This document shows, in pieces, positions 8,759-16,535 of a DNA stretch of 37,714 bases. Below the pieces are notes generated by a model that ran no database searches, was not told the origin of the DNA, and saw nothing but the letters and a program-made list of their open reading frames with translations. Position 1 is the first letter of the stretch. Each line of letters starts with the position of its first letter. Source of the DNA: Kiloniellaceae bacterium (GTDB lineage Bacteria > Pseudomonadota > Alphaproteobacteria > Kiloniellales > Kiloniellaceae); contig JAJFGK010000019.1 in the NCBI GenBank assembly GCA_021776195.1, positions 1-37,714 of the forward strand, given 5' to 3'. Made by a program: the position numbers and the translations under genes.

Positions 8759-9223
8759 ATGACTGACATGCCAACTCATTCAGTGCGCAAACTTGCAGTG
8801 GGCGACTGTAAAATATTTCGCGAGCTCCTCACCGTGTTCGGCGAGGCCTTCGAGGACACGGCTACCTATGCTGGGGCGCAACCCAGCGACGACTATCTCG
8901 ATGAGCTGCTTGGCGGCGACGGTTTCTTCGCATTGGTAGTTGTCCAAGCAAACTGCGTCATTGGGGGGCTGGTGGCTTATGAATTAAAGAAATTCGAACG
9001 CGAACGAAGTGAAATCTACATCTACGACCTTGCCGTCGCCGCGGAGTATCGCCGCAGGGGATTCGCGACAGAGCTCATAGAAGAACTAAAGAAGATCGCT
9101 GCCGCCCGTGGCGCCTATGTGATTTTTGTTCAGGCCGAGACCGATGATCCACCCGCGATCGCGCTTTACACGAAGCTGGGAACCAGAGAAGACGTCCTGC
9201 ACTTTGACATCGATGTGATCTGA
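8759..9223 (+). CDS. AAC(3)-I-like aminoglycoside N-acetyltransferase (GNAT)
   Basis: A GNAT-fold acetyltransferase of about 154 residues that closely follows the AAC(3)-I family layout. Shared landmarks include FGEAFEDTATY, SDDYLDELL, LKKFERERSEIYIYDLAV, the acetyl-CoA loop RRRGFAT, GAYVIFVQAE and the C-terminal ALYTKLGTREDVLHFDID. AAC(3)-I enzymes acetylate the 3-amino group of gentamicin-type aminoglycosides. Whether this chromosomal homologue acts on antibiotics or on another amine is not shown. ATG 8759 has AGGTG just upstream; ATG 8726 would add 11 residues. It stands alone and converges with the SET-domain gene. No integron recombination site was recognised downstream. Confidence 0.88.
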   Translation: MTDMPTHSVRKLAVGDCKIFRELLTVFGEAFEDTATYAGAQPSDDYLDELLGGDGFFALVVVQANCVIGGLVAYELKKFERERSEIYIYDLAVAAEYRRRGFATELIEELKKIAAARGAYVIFVQAETDDPPAIALYTKLGTREDVLHFDIDVI

Positions 9224-9251
9224 GCCACCGGTCCGTCTGAAATTGGCCGAG

Positions 9252-9424
9252 GGTGTTGAACAGGTCGGATGTAAGGCGCGGTTATCCGTCCGCTGATAGA
9301 AAGAGCGGAGGCTTGTTGCCGTCTCAGCGATCCGCTGGGGCGGTTTTGTGCTACCGGGCGAATCGAGTGGCGGTAGCCGAGGGGAAGCATCCGCCCAGGC
9401 CTCTCAACGGACTTGTTCAGCAGC
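9252..9424. repeat. Possible decayed mobile-element remnant with imperfect terminal inverted repeats
   Basis: In the spacer between convergent genes, GGTGTTGAACAGGTC (from about 9252) is mirrored by GACTTGTTCAGCAGC (to about 9424), with about 12 of 15 positions complementary. The intervening 140 bases hold no recognisable transposase. It could be a small non-autonomous element or a transposon end; support is weak. Confidence 0.3.
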
Positions 9425-9432
9425 CTCGACCA

Positions 9433-9966
9433 TCAGCGGCTATCGAGATAGTCCTCGCTCACGCCATAATGCTCGTAGAGTGTGTCATAGAAAGGAGGGT
9501 CAACAACATCGGCTGCATAGTCGATCGTGAACTCTTCACCTTTTTCGATATCTCGCGTTGCCACCAGGGCGTAGCGGACATCAAGGAGCGCCTCTGTCGC
9601 ATTTCGAATGTAATAGATTGACGTCACATCGAGCGATGTTCCGATTGCGGCGGTATTGTTCGTGGCCAGGTTCGCATGGCTCGAATGATTGATCAGCACG
9701 CCGTCGTCGTAAATCCTGATAAGGCAGCCCGGCAGTTCCTTTAGTCCAAACACATGCGTTAGCTCGTAGACGACTTCGGCATGCATCATTTTTTCGATCG
9801 CTGCTCTAAATGTTTGTTCGTCGTACACAATGTACTGGCCAGGAACATGGCGCCAGACGATGCTTCCCTGCTTTATCGTTTCACCCGCAAAAACGCCCAG
9901 ACCCTTGTCCGTTGTTTTCTTAACCACGTACCGAAAGCAAAATCCGTTCTTCTGGTCGGCCACCAT
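9433..9966 (-). CDS. SET-domain protein (putative lysine methyltransferase)
   Basis: A 177-residue stand-alone SET domain. The N-terminal strand TTDKGLGVFAGE, the pseudoknot-forming INHSSHANL with conserved Asn-His, and GEEFTIDYA with the catalytic Tyr are all visible. SET proteins methylate lysine side chains using SAM; bacterial members have mostly unknown targets. No post-SET cysteine cluster is obvious. The start at 9966 is preceded by GAGGAAG at good spacing, better than the start 33 bases upstream. It is the last gene of a minus-strand series after a RimJ/RimL-type acetyltransferase, so two protein-modifying enzymes sit together. Confidence 0.87.
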   Translation of the reverse strand: MVADQKNGFCFRYVVKKTTDKGLGVFAGETIKQGSIVWRHVPGQYIVYDEQTFRAAIEKMMHAEVVYELTHVFGLKELPGCLIRIYDDGVLINHSSHANLATNNTAAIGTSLDVTSIYYIRNATEALLDVRYALVATRDIEKGEEFTIDYAADVVDPPFYDTLYEHYGVSEDYLDSR

Positions 9967-10007
9967 GCTACTTCCTCGGTCCAGGGGATCTCCTAGCAAG
10001 AATGCCG

Positions 10008-10589
10008 CTACGATGCGGACCCGCTGGAACGGGCCATGAACTGCTCGCGTATCATGCGAAAGGCGGGACGCTGTCCGGCATAGGCTCGGCGCATACCCTC
10101 ACGGGCGAATCCGCACTTCAAAAGGACATTTTCGGAAGCTGTGTTCCCCTCTTCGATGATGCCTACAACCTCGTCTAACGGAGAGTCCTCGAACGCGAAT
10201 TGCAAGAGACGTCGGCAAGCCTCGGTCGCGAATCCCTTGCCCCAAGCGGATCGTTTGAACAGATAGCCGACCTCAATATCCCCAACGGGAAGATCGCTGC
10301 CTTGGATCAACTCCCACTGTGTGTCGTCGGCATCGATCGGCAAGGGGGTGAGAAAGACTTCACCTAGCTTTTCTCCGGTTAGTCGATCGATCACCGTCCA
10401 TACGCCGATGCATCCGCCGCCACAACGTCGCGTGAAGTTGGCCGCTTCCGCAATGATTTGCTCCTGGGTGACAGCCCCACCAAAGTACTTCATGACATCG
10501 GGGTCGGTTGCCATCGCGATATCGAGATCGATGTCGGACGCCTCAAAGGGACGCAGATACAGCCGCTCTGTGTAGAGTTCGAGGTTCAT
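10008..10589 (-). CDS. GNAT acetyltransferase, RimJ/RimL type
   Basis: A 193-residue N-acetyltransferase starting with TERLYLRPFEASD, the hallmark of the RimJ/RimL-like subgroup. The acetyl-CoA pyrophosphate loop is in RSAWGKGFATEAC, and the C-terminal NTASENVLLKCGF completes the GNAT fold. Family members acetylate ribosomal protein N-termini, amino acids or small amines; the substrate here is unknown. It lies between the Tat amine oxidase and the SET gene with gaps below 50 bases, so one transcript is likely. Confidence 0.87.
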   Translation of the reverse strand: MNLELYTERLYLRPFEASDIDLDIAMATDPDVMKYFGGAVTQEQIIAEAANFTRRCGGGCIGVWTVIDRLTGEKLGEVFLTPLPIDADDTQWELIQGSDLPVGDIEVGYLFKRSAWGKGFATEACRRLLQFAFEDSPLDEVVGIIEEGNTASENVLLKCGFAREGMRRAYAGQRPAFRMIREQFMARSSGSAS

Positions 10590-10637
10590 GGCAACTCAAT
10601 CGCAGGACCCATTCCACGAGGGCCCTGTTCGAAGATT

Positions 10638-11981
10638 TCACTCAATAGCCGATACGACTCGTTTCGCCACGGCTTCCCCACTCAAATAGGCGCCGCCACA
10701 AAGCTGAACGTATGGGACGGCAACCGCCTCTCCAGCAAAGAACACCCGGTCGCCGACGGGTTTGGCCAGTTGAGCGCGGGCATCGTAGTGACCTGGTGTC
10801 GCCGCGGCATAGGCGCCCAAGGTCCAGGGATTCTCAGCCCAGCCGGTGAGGTGGCCCTTGACGAAGCGATCGCGCGCTTTGCCGCCAACCATCTTCACGA
10901 CCTCGTTGAGCGCGAAATCAATGGCCGCGTCCGCGCCTTGTGCCGAAAGTTGCCAGCCAAACCGGCCGCCAACGAAGCCAATCATGATGTCGAAGCCGAA
11001 GGGGAAGGTCAGAAAATAGCAGGCCTCGGCCGGCATCTCCTTCGGCACCCAGTAGGTGAGCCAGTTGTTGGGGATAAACCCGAAGCGCTCGCCATCGAAC
11101 TGAAGCGTCACCTTGGCAAGCAGCCCCATGGGAAGATGGCCAATGGCCTGCTGCTTCCAATCGGGCAACTCAGGCGTGAACCTGATCGACCCGGCGCCGA
11201 GTACACCGGTCGAAACCGTCACGATGCAGGCCTTGGCTCGAATCGTTCCCGCCTGGCTCTCCACCGACACACCGGTCCCGCTCCAGTCCACCCGGGTGGC
11301 CGCGGTACCAAGTTGGACAGGAAGGCTGGCCCCCAAGCGGGCGACCAGCGTGCCGAAGCCTTCCTTGATCATATAGTTGGATCCGATGTCGCCATAGGAC
11401 CACACGTCCATGGTCGAGAGGTCCGAGAAATCGACGGCCCAGTCCATCGGCCCCATCCAGGTTTGGGGCACGCCGGCAAAGTCGATATCCGCGGGAATCA
11501 CCGTGGAAGCGGGCACATCCAGACCGTCACGACCGGCTTTCTCCACCGCGCCTTCGATCTGGGTCCAGGCCGTGCTGTTCTTTCGCCGCTCTGCGCCCGT
11601 TGCGCGGCGGTCGCCCACATAGAGCGCCTCGCTCGCGCCGCCATGTTCGAGCAGCGTGAAACCCCCGTCCCGGGCCAGATCGACGAAGGGCAGATTCGCC
11701 GGACCCATGACCCAGGAACAGCCATGGTCGAAGGGGACCCCGAAGGTCGTGCTCTCGGTGTAGGCGCGACCTCCGATACGGTTTGCGCCTTCAAGGATTA
11801 CGACTGACTTGCCGGCGGAAATCAATGCGCCGGCGGCGGCGAGACCCGCGGCACCGGCGCCGATGATCACCACATCGGGATCTGTGGGCAGGGCCTGTGC
11901 CCAGGTTGGCAAGACCGCCGCGGCGGCAAAGCCTGTTAGGACCGATCTCCGCGACAGAGTGGCTTTACTGATCGTACTCAC
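10638..11981 (-). CDS. Flavin amine oxidase with Tat signal peptide
   Basis: A 447-residue FAD amine oxidase of the same family as the gene ending at 5845. It carries a twin-arginine signal (LSRRSVLTGFAAAAVLPTWAQA), so it is probably folded with FAD and exported to the periplasm. The FAD motifs VVIIGAGAAGLAAAGAL (about residue 37) and VFFAGEAVAVP near the end are clear, as is IVTVSTGVLGAG. It would oxidise a primary or secondary amine outside the cytoplasm, giving an aldehyde and H2O2. The start is GTG (11981), which overlaps the stop of the upstream vWA gene (GTGA), indicating translational coupling. Confidence 0.9.
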   Translation of the reverse strand: MSTISKATLSRRSVLTGFAAAAVLPTWAQALPTDPDVVIIGAGAAGLAAAGALISAGKSVVILEGANRIGGRAYTESTTFGVPFDHGCSWVMGPANLPFVDLARDGGFTLLEHGGASEALYVGDRRATGAERRKNSTAWTQIEGAVEKAGRDGLDVPASTVIPADIDFAGVPQTWMGPMDWAVDFSDLSTMDVWSYGDIGSNYMIKEGFGTLVARLGASLPVQLGTAATRVDWSGTGVSVESQAGTIRAKACIVTVSTGVLGAGSIRFTPELPDWKQQAIGHLPMGLLAKVTLQFDGERFGFIPNNWLTYWVPKEMPAEACYFLTFPFGFDIMIGFVGGRFGWQLSAQGADAAIDFALNEVVKMVGGKARDRFVKGHLTGWAENPWTLGAYAAATPGHYDARAQLAKPVGDRVFFAGEAVAVPYVQLCGGAYLSGEAVAKRVVSAIE

Positions 11982-12877
11982 GGTGTCCTCGCTTTCGCCA
12001 TGTGACTACTCGGCAGAGAGATTGAGCTCGCGGTCTCACGCCTCAAGGGCGGCGCATGGCAATCCGCCGTGACTCTTCGTGCCAGAAGCGCCTTCGCCCG
12101 AGCGACCGACGCGAAAGCATCAGGCGAATTCGGGACGTCAATTTGGGAGAGCGGCACGGAGCGGATCTCCCGCACCAGCTTTTCCACCATCGCCTCGGCG
12201 AAGTCGCCATAGTCCTCTGCAACGATGTAAAACGCGCCGTCGCCGCCGATCAAGTAATCGCGGAAGTAGCGGTCCAGCAAGGGTATTTCGTTGCGGATCG
12301 CCAGCCCGTTGATCGTGATGCCTTTGGCGATAATCTCTCGACGAACCGTGCGCAAAGGGCGGCCGGAGTTGTTTCTTCCATCACCGGCAAGGTCGATGAC
12401 CTGGCGCAGTCCGGCAAAGCCATTTGAGTCAATTTCTTGCGCAGCGAAGGTCAAGGCGCTGCCGAGTGCCGTATGGCCTCCATCAATCAACCTGGGCATG
12501 GCGCCGACCCGTGATGCCAGCCGCAGCGCATCGCTGTCGCGGCGAATGTGCGACCAGTCGACGGCTACGCTCTGGTGTGACTCATCGCCCCACTGAATGA
12601 CGATAACCGCGATACCTGCGCCGGCCAGAGATCCAATTGCATCCAGAACAGCAGAACTGCGGAAGGCGGCGGCCAGGCCGGCCGCCTGCAGGCGAAACTC
12701 CCGGCTGTCCACGCTCGCCGAGACATCGACCAGCAAAACCAGCTCCAGAGCAACGACCCGGGCCTCTTGCCCCTGGTCTTCCTGAGCAAGCGCGGGAGGC
12801 GGTCGGCACCAGGACCCCAGCACCAGAGCTGCGAGTAGCAAGCGCGATAACAGTCCGGATCGAAGGCCGCTAGGCAT
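11978..12877 (-). CDS. Secreted vWA-domain protein, DUF1194 family
   Basis: A 299-residue protein with an N-terminal signal peptide (LLSRLLLAALVLGSW, cleavage near PALAQ) and a von Willebrand A domain. The MIDAS metal motif DVSASVD follows LELVLLV, and TALGSAL plus IDLAGDGRNNSG supply the other MIDAS loops. This layout is the DUF1194 family, of unknown function and predicted periplasmic. ATG 12877 is chosen because it begins the signal peptide; an upstream frame extension adds about 80 residues without homology. Its stop overlaps the start of the Tat amine oxidase, so the two are likely made together and may interact in the periplasm (inference). Confidence 0.85.
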   Translation of the reverse strand: MPSGLRSGLLSRLLLAALVLGSWCRPPPALAQEDQGQEARVVALELVLLVDVSASVDSREFRLQAAGLAAAFRSSAVLDAIGSLAGAGIAVIVIQWGDESHQSVAVDWSHIRRDSDALRLASRVGAMPRLIDGGHTALGSALTFAAQEIDSNGFAGLRQVIDLAGDGRNNSGRPLRTVRREIIAKGITINGLAIRNEIPLLDRYFRDYLIGGDGAFYIVAEDYGDFAEAMVEKLVREIRSVPLSQIDVPNSPDAFASVARAKALLARRVTADCHAPPLRRETASSISLPSSHMAKARTP

Positions 12878-13342
12878 CGGGGGCTTGCTCCATCGACAGG
12901 CAGACGAGATAGCGAGACCAGTGGATAAGATCAAACATATGGTACCCCTAGGATCGTGTATCCTGATTTTTCGGAAGAAGAGGGCCCGCGGGCGATGCCC
13001 AAGCATCGTCAAGGAGCCTCCCCGCGGTGAGAAGCCAGGATAGGCGACCCGAAGGTGGCTTGCCGCGCTCATCGCCAATCTTCGGGGGGCGGCGTTCCGC
13101 GAGGTTTGCGATGCGCGCATCACGCGCCTTGCCGAGAGAAGGTGGCAAGCCGCCCCAGAGGTGCCATAGGTTAGATTCTATCCACGAGACTTTGCCGCAC
13201 AGACTGGCTGTCTGGTCATCAATCACTGCCTTCATCGGTCCGGGACCGAAGGGGCCATGGTGGCCCGGATTGATGCATCGTGGGGTGATGCGTTTCTTGA
13301 GTCAGCATCCGCACAGACCAGTCTCCCACGGGACGTGAATGC
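12878..13342. other. Divergent spacer without confident gene
   Basis: This spacer lies between the vWA gene and the transporter promoter. A minus-strand open frame at 12948-13235 (95 codons, GGLPPSLGKARDARIANLAE) has no recognised domain. Two related 13-base segments, GGTGGCTTGCCGC near 13051 and its near-inverse GGTGGCAAGCCGC near 13142, frame about 100 bases and may mark a small palindromic repeat. Otherwise nothing is recognised. Confidence 0.4.
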
Positions 13343-13371
13343 TTGACAGGTCACTCGCTCCTCTCAATAAT
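13343..13371 (+). promoter_or_regulatory. Sigma-70-type promoter of the polyamine transporter operon
   Basis: TTGACA (13343-13348), a 17-base spacer and AATAAT (13366-13371) form a near-consensus housekeeping promoter upstream of the substrate-binding gene. A start near 13378 would leave a leader of about 140 bases. It is unusually strong for this GC-rich window and is followed at once by a palindrome that could be an operator. Confidence 0.65.
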
Positions 13372-13372
13372 T

Positions 13373-13390
13373 TGACTGATCGCATAGTCA
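13373..13390. promoter_or_regulatory. Palindrome at the expected transcription start, candidate repressor operator
   Basis: TGACT-N8-AGTCA (13373-13390) lies directly after the -10 element of the transporter promoter, where bound repressor would block initiation. The TetR/BetI-like regulator encoded at the end of the same gene series is the natural candidate ligand sensor. Arms are short (5 bp), so this is tentative. Confidence 0.35.
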
Positions 13391-13518
13391 GAGTGCTACA
13401 AAAAAGTACGGCACAGGTCAGAATGACTAGCGAACCGCAGCGGGATAGAACCGCTGCTCAGCGGTTATCCGCCGATAAGAGCGGCATGCCGAAACCGTCC
13501 ACAAGGGAGGATACATTC

Positions 13519-14643
13519 ATGGAAATGAAAGACAAACTCGACGCATTGCGTTCGGGCGATTTGAGCAGGCGCGCATTTACGACCGCGCTTTCCGCCCTCG
13601 GTGTGAGCTTGGTCGTTTCACCGATGGCCGCGGGCAAGGCCCAGGCCGCCGCGGCGGACCAGGCCACCTACTTCACCTGGGGCGGCTACGACGTCCCCGA
13701 GATGTTCGGGCCCTACATCGCAAAGCACGGTGAGGCCCCGAATTTCGCCACCTTCGGCGGATCGGAAGAAGCGCTCACCAAGATGCGCGCGGGCTACGTG
13801 GTCGATGTCTCGCACCCCTGCAATCAGGCGATACCACGTTGGGTCGCGACCGGCCTGTTCCAAACAATCGACACCAGCAAGCTCTCCAATTGGCCCGATG
13901 TCATGCCCGAACTCGTGAATCTCGAGGGCAACCTGGAAGGCGGCAAACCATACTTGATGCCTTTCGATTGGGGCCGGACCTCCATCACCTATCGCACTGA
14001 CCTGGTCGACCTGCAGGGTCAAGAGGAGTCCTGGAGCCTGCTTTGGGACGAGCGCTACAAGGGCCGTCTCGGTGCACTCGCCTCGGCTGGCGATACCTGG
14101 TGGTGCGGCGCGATCTATGCCGGTATCGATTTCAACGAGATTTCCACGGAAGAGAACTTCAAGAAGGTCGCGGCCCTGATGCGCGAACAAAGGCCGCTTA
14201 TTCGAACCTACACAGACGACACGACATCCTTGGAGCAGGCCCTTGCCTCCGGCGAGCTGGTGGCGGCGATGACCTGGGATTCCTCGGCGATCGCGCTCAA
14301 GGGGCAAGGCGTTCCGGTGACCTTCGCCAACCCGAAGGAAGGCGCCCTGACCTGGGTCTGCGGTGCCATGATCCACAAGGACGCACCGAACATCGACAAG
14401 GCGCACGACGTTATCGATTCGATGATCAGCACCGAATCGGGCAAGTGGCTGATCGGCGAGAATGGCTATGGCCACTCGAACACCAAATCGTTCGACCTCT
14501 TCACGGATGAAGAGCTGGCCGACCTTGGCTTGAGCCGCAATCCGGCCGATATCCTCGCTGCCGGAAAGTTCCAGGTCCCGCAGACCCAGGAATTCGAGAC
14601 GGCCATGAACGACGAGTTCGAGAAGATCAAGGCTGGTTTCTAG
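13519..14643 (+). CDS. Polyamine-type ABC transporter substrate-binding protein (PotD-like)
   Basis: A 374-residue periplasmic binding protein of the spermidine/putrescine class. A Tat-like signal (LSRRAFTTALSALGVSLVV) is followed by the mature start YFTWGGYDVPEMF, matching the NWxxY opening of PotD/PotF relatives. Further landmarks are ATFGGSEEALTKMRAG, MPFDWGRTSITYRTD and VAAMTWDSSAIALKG. It should capture a polyamine or similar cation and deliver it to the permease encoded downstream. ATG 13519 has AGGGAGG 8 bases upstream; an earlier frame start at 13339 would overlap the promoter and is rejected. Confidence 0.9.
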   Translation: MEMKDKLDALRSGDLSRRAFTTALSALGVSLVVSPMAAGKAQAAAADQATYFTWGGYDVPEMFGPYIAKHGEAPNFATFGGSEEALTKMRAGYVVDVSHPCNQAIPRWVATGLFQTIDTSKLSNWPDVMPELVNLEGNLEGGKPYLMPFDWGRTSITYRTDLVDLQGQEESWSLLWDERYKGRLGALASAGDTWWCGAIYAGIDFNEISTEENFKKVAALMREQRPLIRTYTDDTTSLEQALASGELVAAMTWDSSAIALKGQGVPVTFANPKEGALTWVCGAMIHKDAPNIDKAHDVIDSMISTESGKWLIGENGYGHSNTKSFDLFTDEELADLGLSRNPADILAAGKFQVPQTQEFETAMNDEFEKIKAGF

Positions 14644-14669
14644 CGTCGACACTCATGAACGTCGATTGA

Positions 14670-14714
14670 GCCGGCGGCGCTTCGTCCTCACTCGACCGGT
14701 GATGCGCCGCCGGC
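14670..14714 (+). terminator. Intercistronic stem-loop after the binding-protein gene
   Basis: GCCGGCGGCGC (14670-14680) pairs perfectly with GCGCCGCCGGC (14704-14714) across a 23-base loop. No T-run follows, so this is probably not a full terminator. Such hairpins between a binding-protein gene and its permease genes commonly protect the upstream mRNA or attenuate downstream expression, giving excess binding protein (known for other ABC operons; inferred here). Confidence 0.6.
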
Positions 14715-14784
14715 AGATCTCGTTTGCTCGGGACCATACGCCTTGCATGGGGTCCTTGCGGCCGCTTTTTGAGGACGAAGAAGA

Positions 14785-15717
14785 TTGACCGAGGGCATTG
14801 CGATAGAAAGCGGTCCGCCGCGGGAGCCCACGCGTTGGGCAGCCCGGCTGGCGATCATTTACAGGCGAAGCGAGTCGCTGCGCGGCTATTCACTGCTCTC
14901 GCCGACGCTCCTTGTCATGGCCTTCAGCATGTGCCTGCCCTTCGCCATGATGGTGGCGATGAGCTTTTGGGTACAGCAGGGTTTTGACTTTATCACCGAC
15001 TTCTCGATGGCCAACTACACCGAGGCTTTCACCAGTCCGATCTACCAGGCCTTGCTGGTCCGTTCGCTCAAGATCTCCGGAGCCTGCGCCCTCGCAACGG
15101 TCCTGATTTCCTATCCAATGGCCTACTACGTGGCCTTCCATGTGCACCGTCGAAAACTGCTTTGGATCATCTTGATGACCTTGCCGTTTTGGACCAGTTA
15201 TCTGCTGCGCGTCTTCGCCTGGAAGGTCGTTCTTGGTTACAACGGTGTGATCAACTCCGGTCTCAAGTCTGTCGGTTTGATCGAGCAGCCGCTCGAGTTC
15301 CTGCTCTACAGTCAAGAAGCGGTGGTGATCACCTTGGCTCACGCCTGGGCGGCCTTCGCCGTGTTGCCGATTTATGTCTCCCTGGAGAAAATCGACCGTT
15401 CGCTGCTGGAAGCCGCGGCCGACCTGGGGGACGGTCCTGTCGCGCGGTTCTTGCGTGTGACCCTGCCGCTGTCCTTGCCGGGTGTGATGGCGGCCATGGT
15501 GATGATTTTCGTCCCCACCGTCGGCGATTTCGTCACGCCGGCTCTGGTCGGCGGCCCCGACGGGTTGATGATAGCCAACATCATTCAAGCGCAGTTCGGA
15601 AAAGTGAACAACTGGCCCATGGGCGCGGCGCTGGCCATATCCATGATGATCGTCGTCACGATCATTGCCATGGTCTACGTCTGGGTGAGCCGCAAGGCGA
15701 CGGAGCGCATCGCATGA
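14785..15717 (+). CDS. Polyamine-type ABC transporter permease (PotB-like)
   Basis: A 310-residue inner-membrane permease with about six hydrophobic segments. The ATPase-docking EAA loop is EAAADLGDGPVARFLRVTLPLS followed by PGVMAAMVMIF. The stretch LPFWTSYLLRVFAW is typical of PotB/PotH. It forms the import channel with the next gene's product. The start is a TTG preceded by the purine-rich GAGGACGAAGAAG; no ATG is available before the first membrane helix. The stop overlaps the next ATG (ATGA). Confidence 0.9.
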   Translation: MTEGIAIESGPPREPTRWAARLAIIYRRSESLRGYSLLSPTLLVMAFSMCLPFAMMVAMSFWVQQGFDFITDFSMANYTEAFTSPIYQALLVRSLKISGACALATVLISYPMAYYVAFHVHRRKLLWIILMTLPFWTSYLLRVFAWKVVLGYNGVINSGLKSVGLIEQPLEFLLYSQEAVVITLAHAWAAFAVLPIYVSLEKIDRSLLEAAADLGDGPVARFLRVTLPLSLPGVMAAMVMIFVPTVGDFVTPALVGGPDGLMIANIIQAQFGKVNNWPMGAALAISMMIVVTIIAMVYVWVSRKATERIA

Positions 15718-16532
15718 AGGACGTGGCCTACATCAACCTTCCCAACCGGCCTTTGTTTGTTTACGCGCTCGCTTACCTGACGTTTCTTTACGCGCCGGTC
15801 CTCGTTCTGCCTCTCTTTTCCTTCAACGATGCCATCTACGTCGCCTTTCCAATCGAGGCCCTGACGACCAAGTGGTACGCCCAGATGTTTACCAACGAGC
15901 CAATGCATGCGGCTCTGATGAACAGCATCAAGGTTGGCGCCGTAGCCTCGGTGATAGCCACGATCTTGGGCATTTTGGGAGCCAAGGCGGTAACGCGCTA
16001 CCGAATTCGGGGTGCAAAGCCGGTTGTTGCCGTGATCATGCTGCCACTGTTGATCCCAGGGATCATTCTGGGCGTCGCTCTGTTGATCCTGCTCTCCAGG
16101 CTTGGCGTCCAACTGACACTCGTCACGGTGACGCTCGGTCACATTCTTGTTTGTGTGCCATTTTCCATAGCAACCCTGATCGCCAGTTTCGAGGGTTTCG
16201 ACAAGTCGATGGAGGAGGCCGCGGCGGACCTCGGCGACAACGCTTTATGGGCATTCTGGCGGGTGACCCTCCCGATGGTCTTTCCGGGCGTGCTAGCCAG
16301 CCTACTCCTCTGTTTTACCATTTCATTCGACGAATTCATCATGGCCTTCTTCCTGGCCGGCACCGAGCCCACCCTGCCGATTTTCATCTACAGCCAGCTG
16401 AGGTTCCCCCAGAGGCTGCCTGGGGTGCTGGCGCTTGGCGCTTGCATTTTGGTGGTGTCCTTCGCCGTGGTGTTCTTTTCCCAATGGCTCCGCGTCCGCA
16501 GTCCGGGCGCGCGGTCGGATGGAGTTTTGTGA
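15714..16532 (+). CDS. Polyamine-type ABC transporter permease (PotC-like)
   Basis: A 272-residue second permease subunit. Hydrophobic helices begin at YALAYLTFLYAPVLVLPLF. The EAA loop is EEAAADLGDNALWAFWRVTLP, and SFDEFIMAFFLAG is the PotC/PotI signature. The ATG at 15714 overlaps the upstream stop. The same frame stays open further upstream only because of GC bias, so that extension is not used. It pairs with the PotB-like protein to form the heterodimeric channel. Confidence 0.9.
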   Translation: MKDVAYINLPNRPLFVYALAYLTFLYAPVLVLPLFSFNDAIYVAFPIEALTTKWYAQMFTNEPMHAALMNSIKVGAVASVIATILGILGAKAVTRYRIRGAKPVVAVIMLPLLIPGIILGVALLILLSRLGVQLTLVTVTLGHILVCVPFSIATLIASFEGFDKSMEEAAADLGDNALWAFWRVTLPMVFPGVLASLLLCFTISFDEFIMAFFLAGTEPTLPIFIYSQLRFPQRLPGVLALGACILVVSFAVVFFSQWLRVRSPGARSDGVL

Positions 16533-16535
16533 GCC

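Noticed and set aside
10458..11807. 449-codon plus-strand frame over the Tat amine oxidase
   Set aside because: Composition is typical of an antisense shadow (His/Gly/Arg-rich), while the minus strand has complete FAD motifs and a Tat signal.
12948..13235. 95-codon minus-strand frame in the divergent spacer
   Set aside because: No recognised domain or convincing ribosome binding site; kept only as a note in the spacer entry.
15162..15713. Long upstream extension of the PotC-like frame inside the PotB-like gene
   Set aside because: The overlapping PotB frame is a real permease; the ATGA overlap at 15714 gives the natural start.
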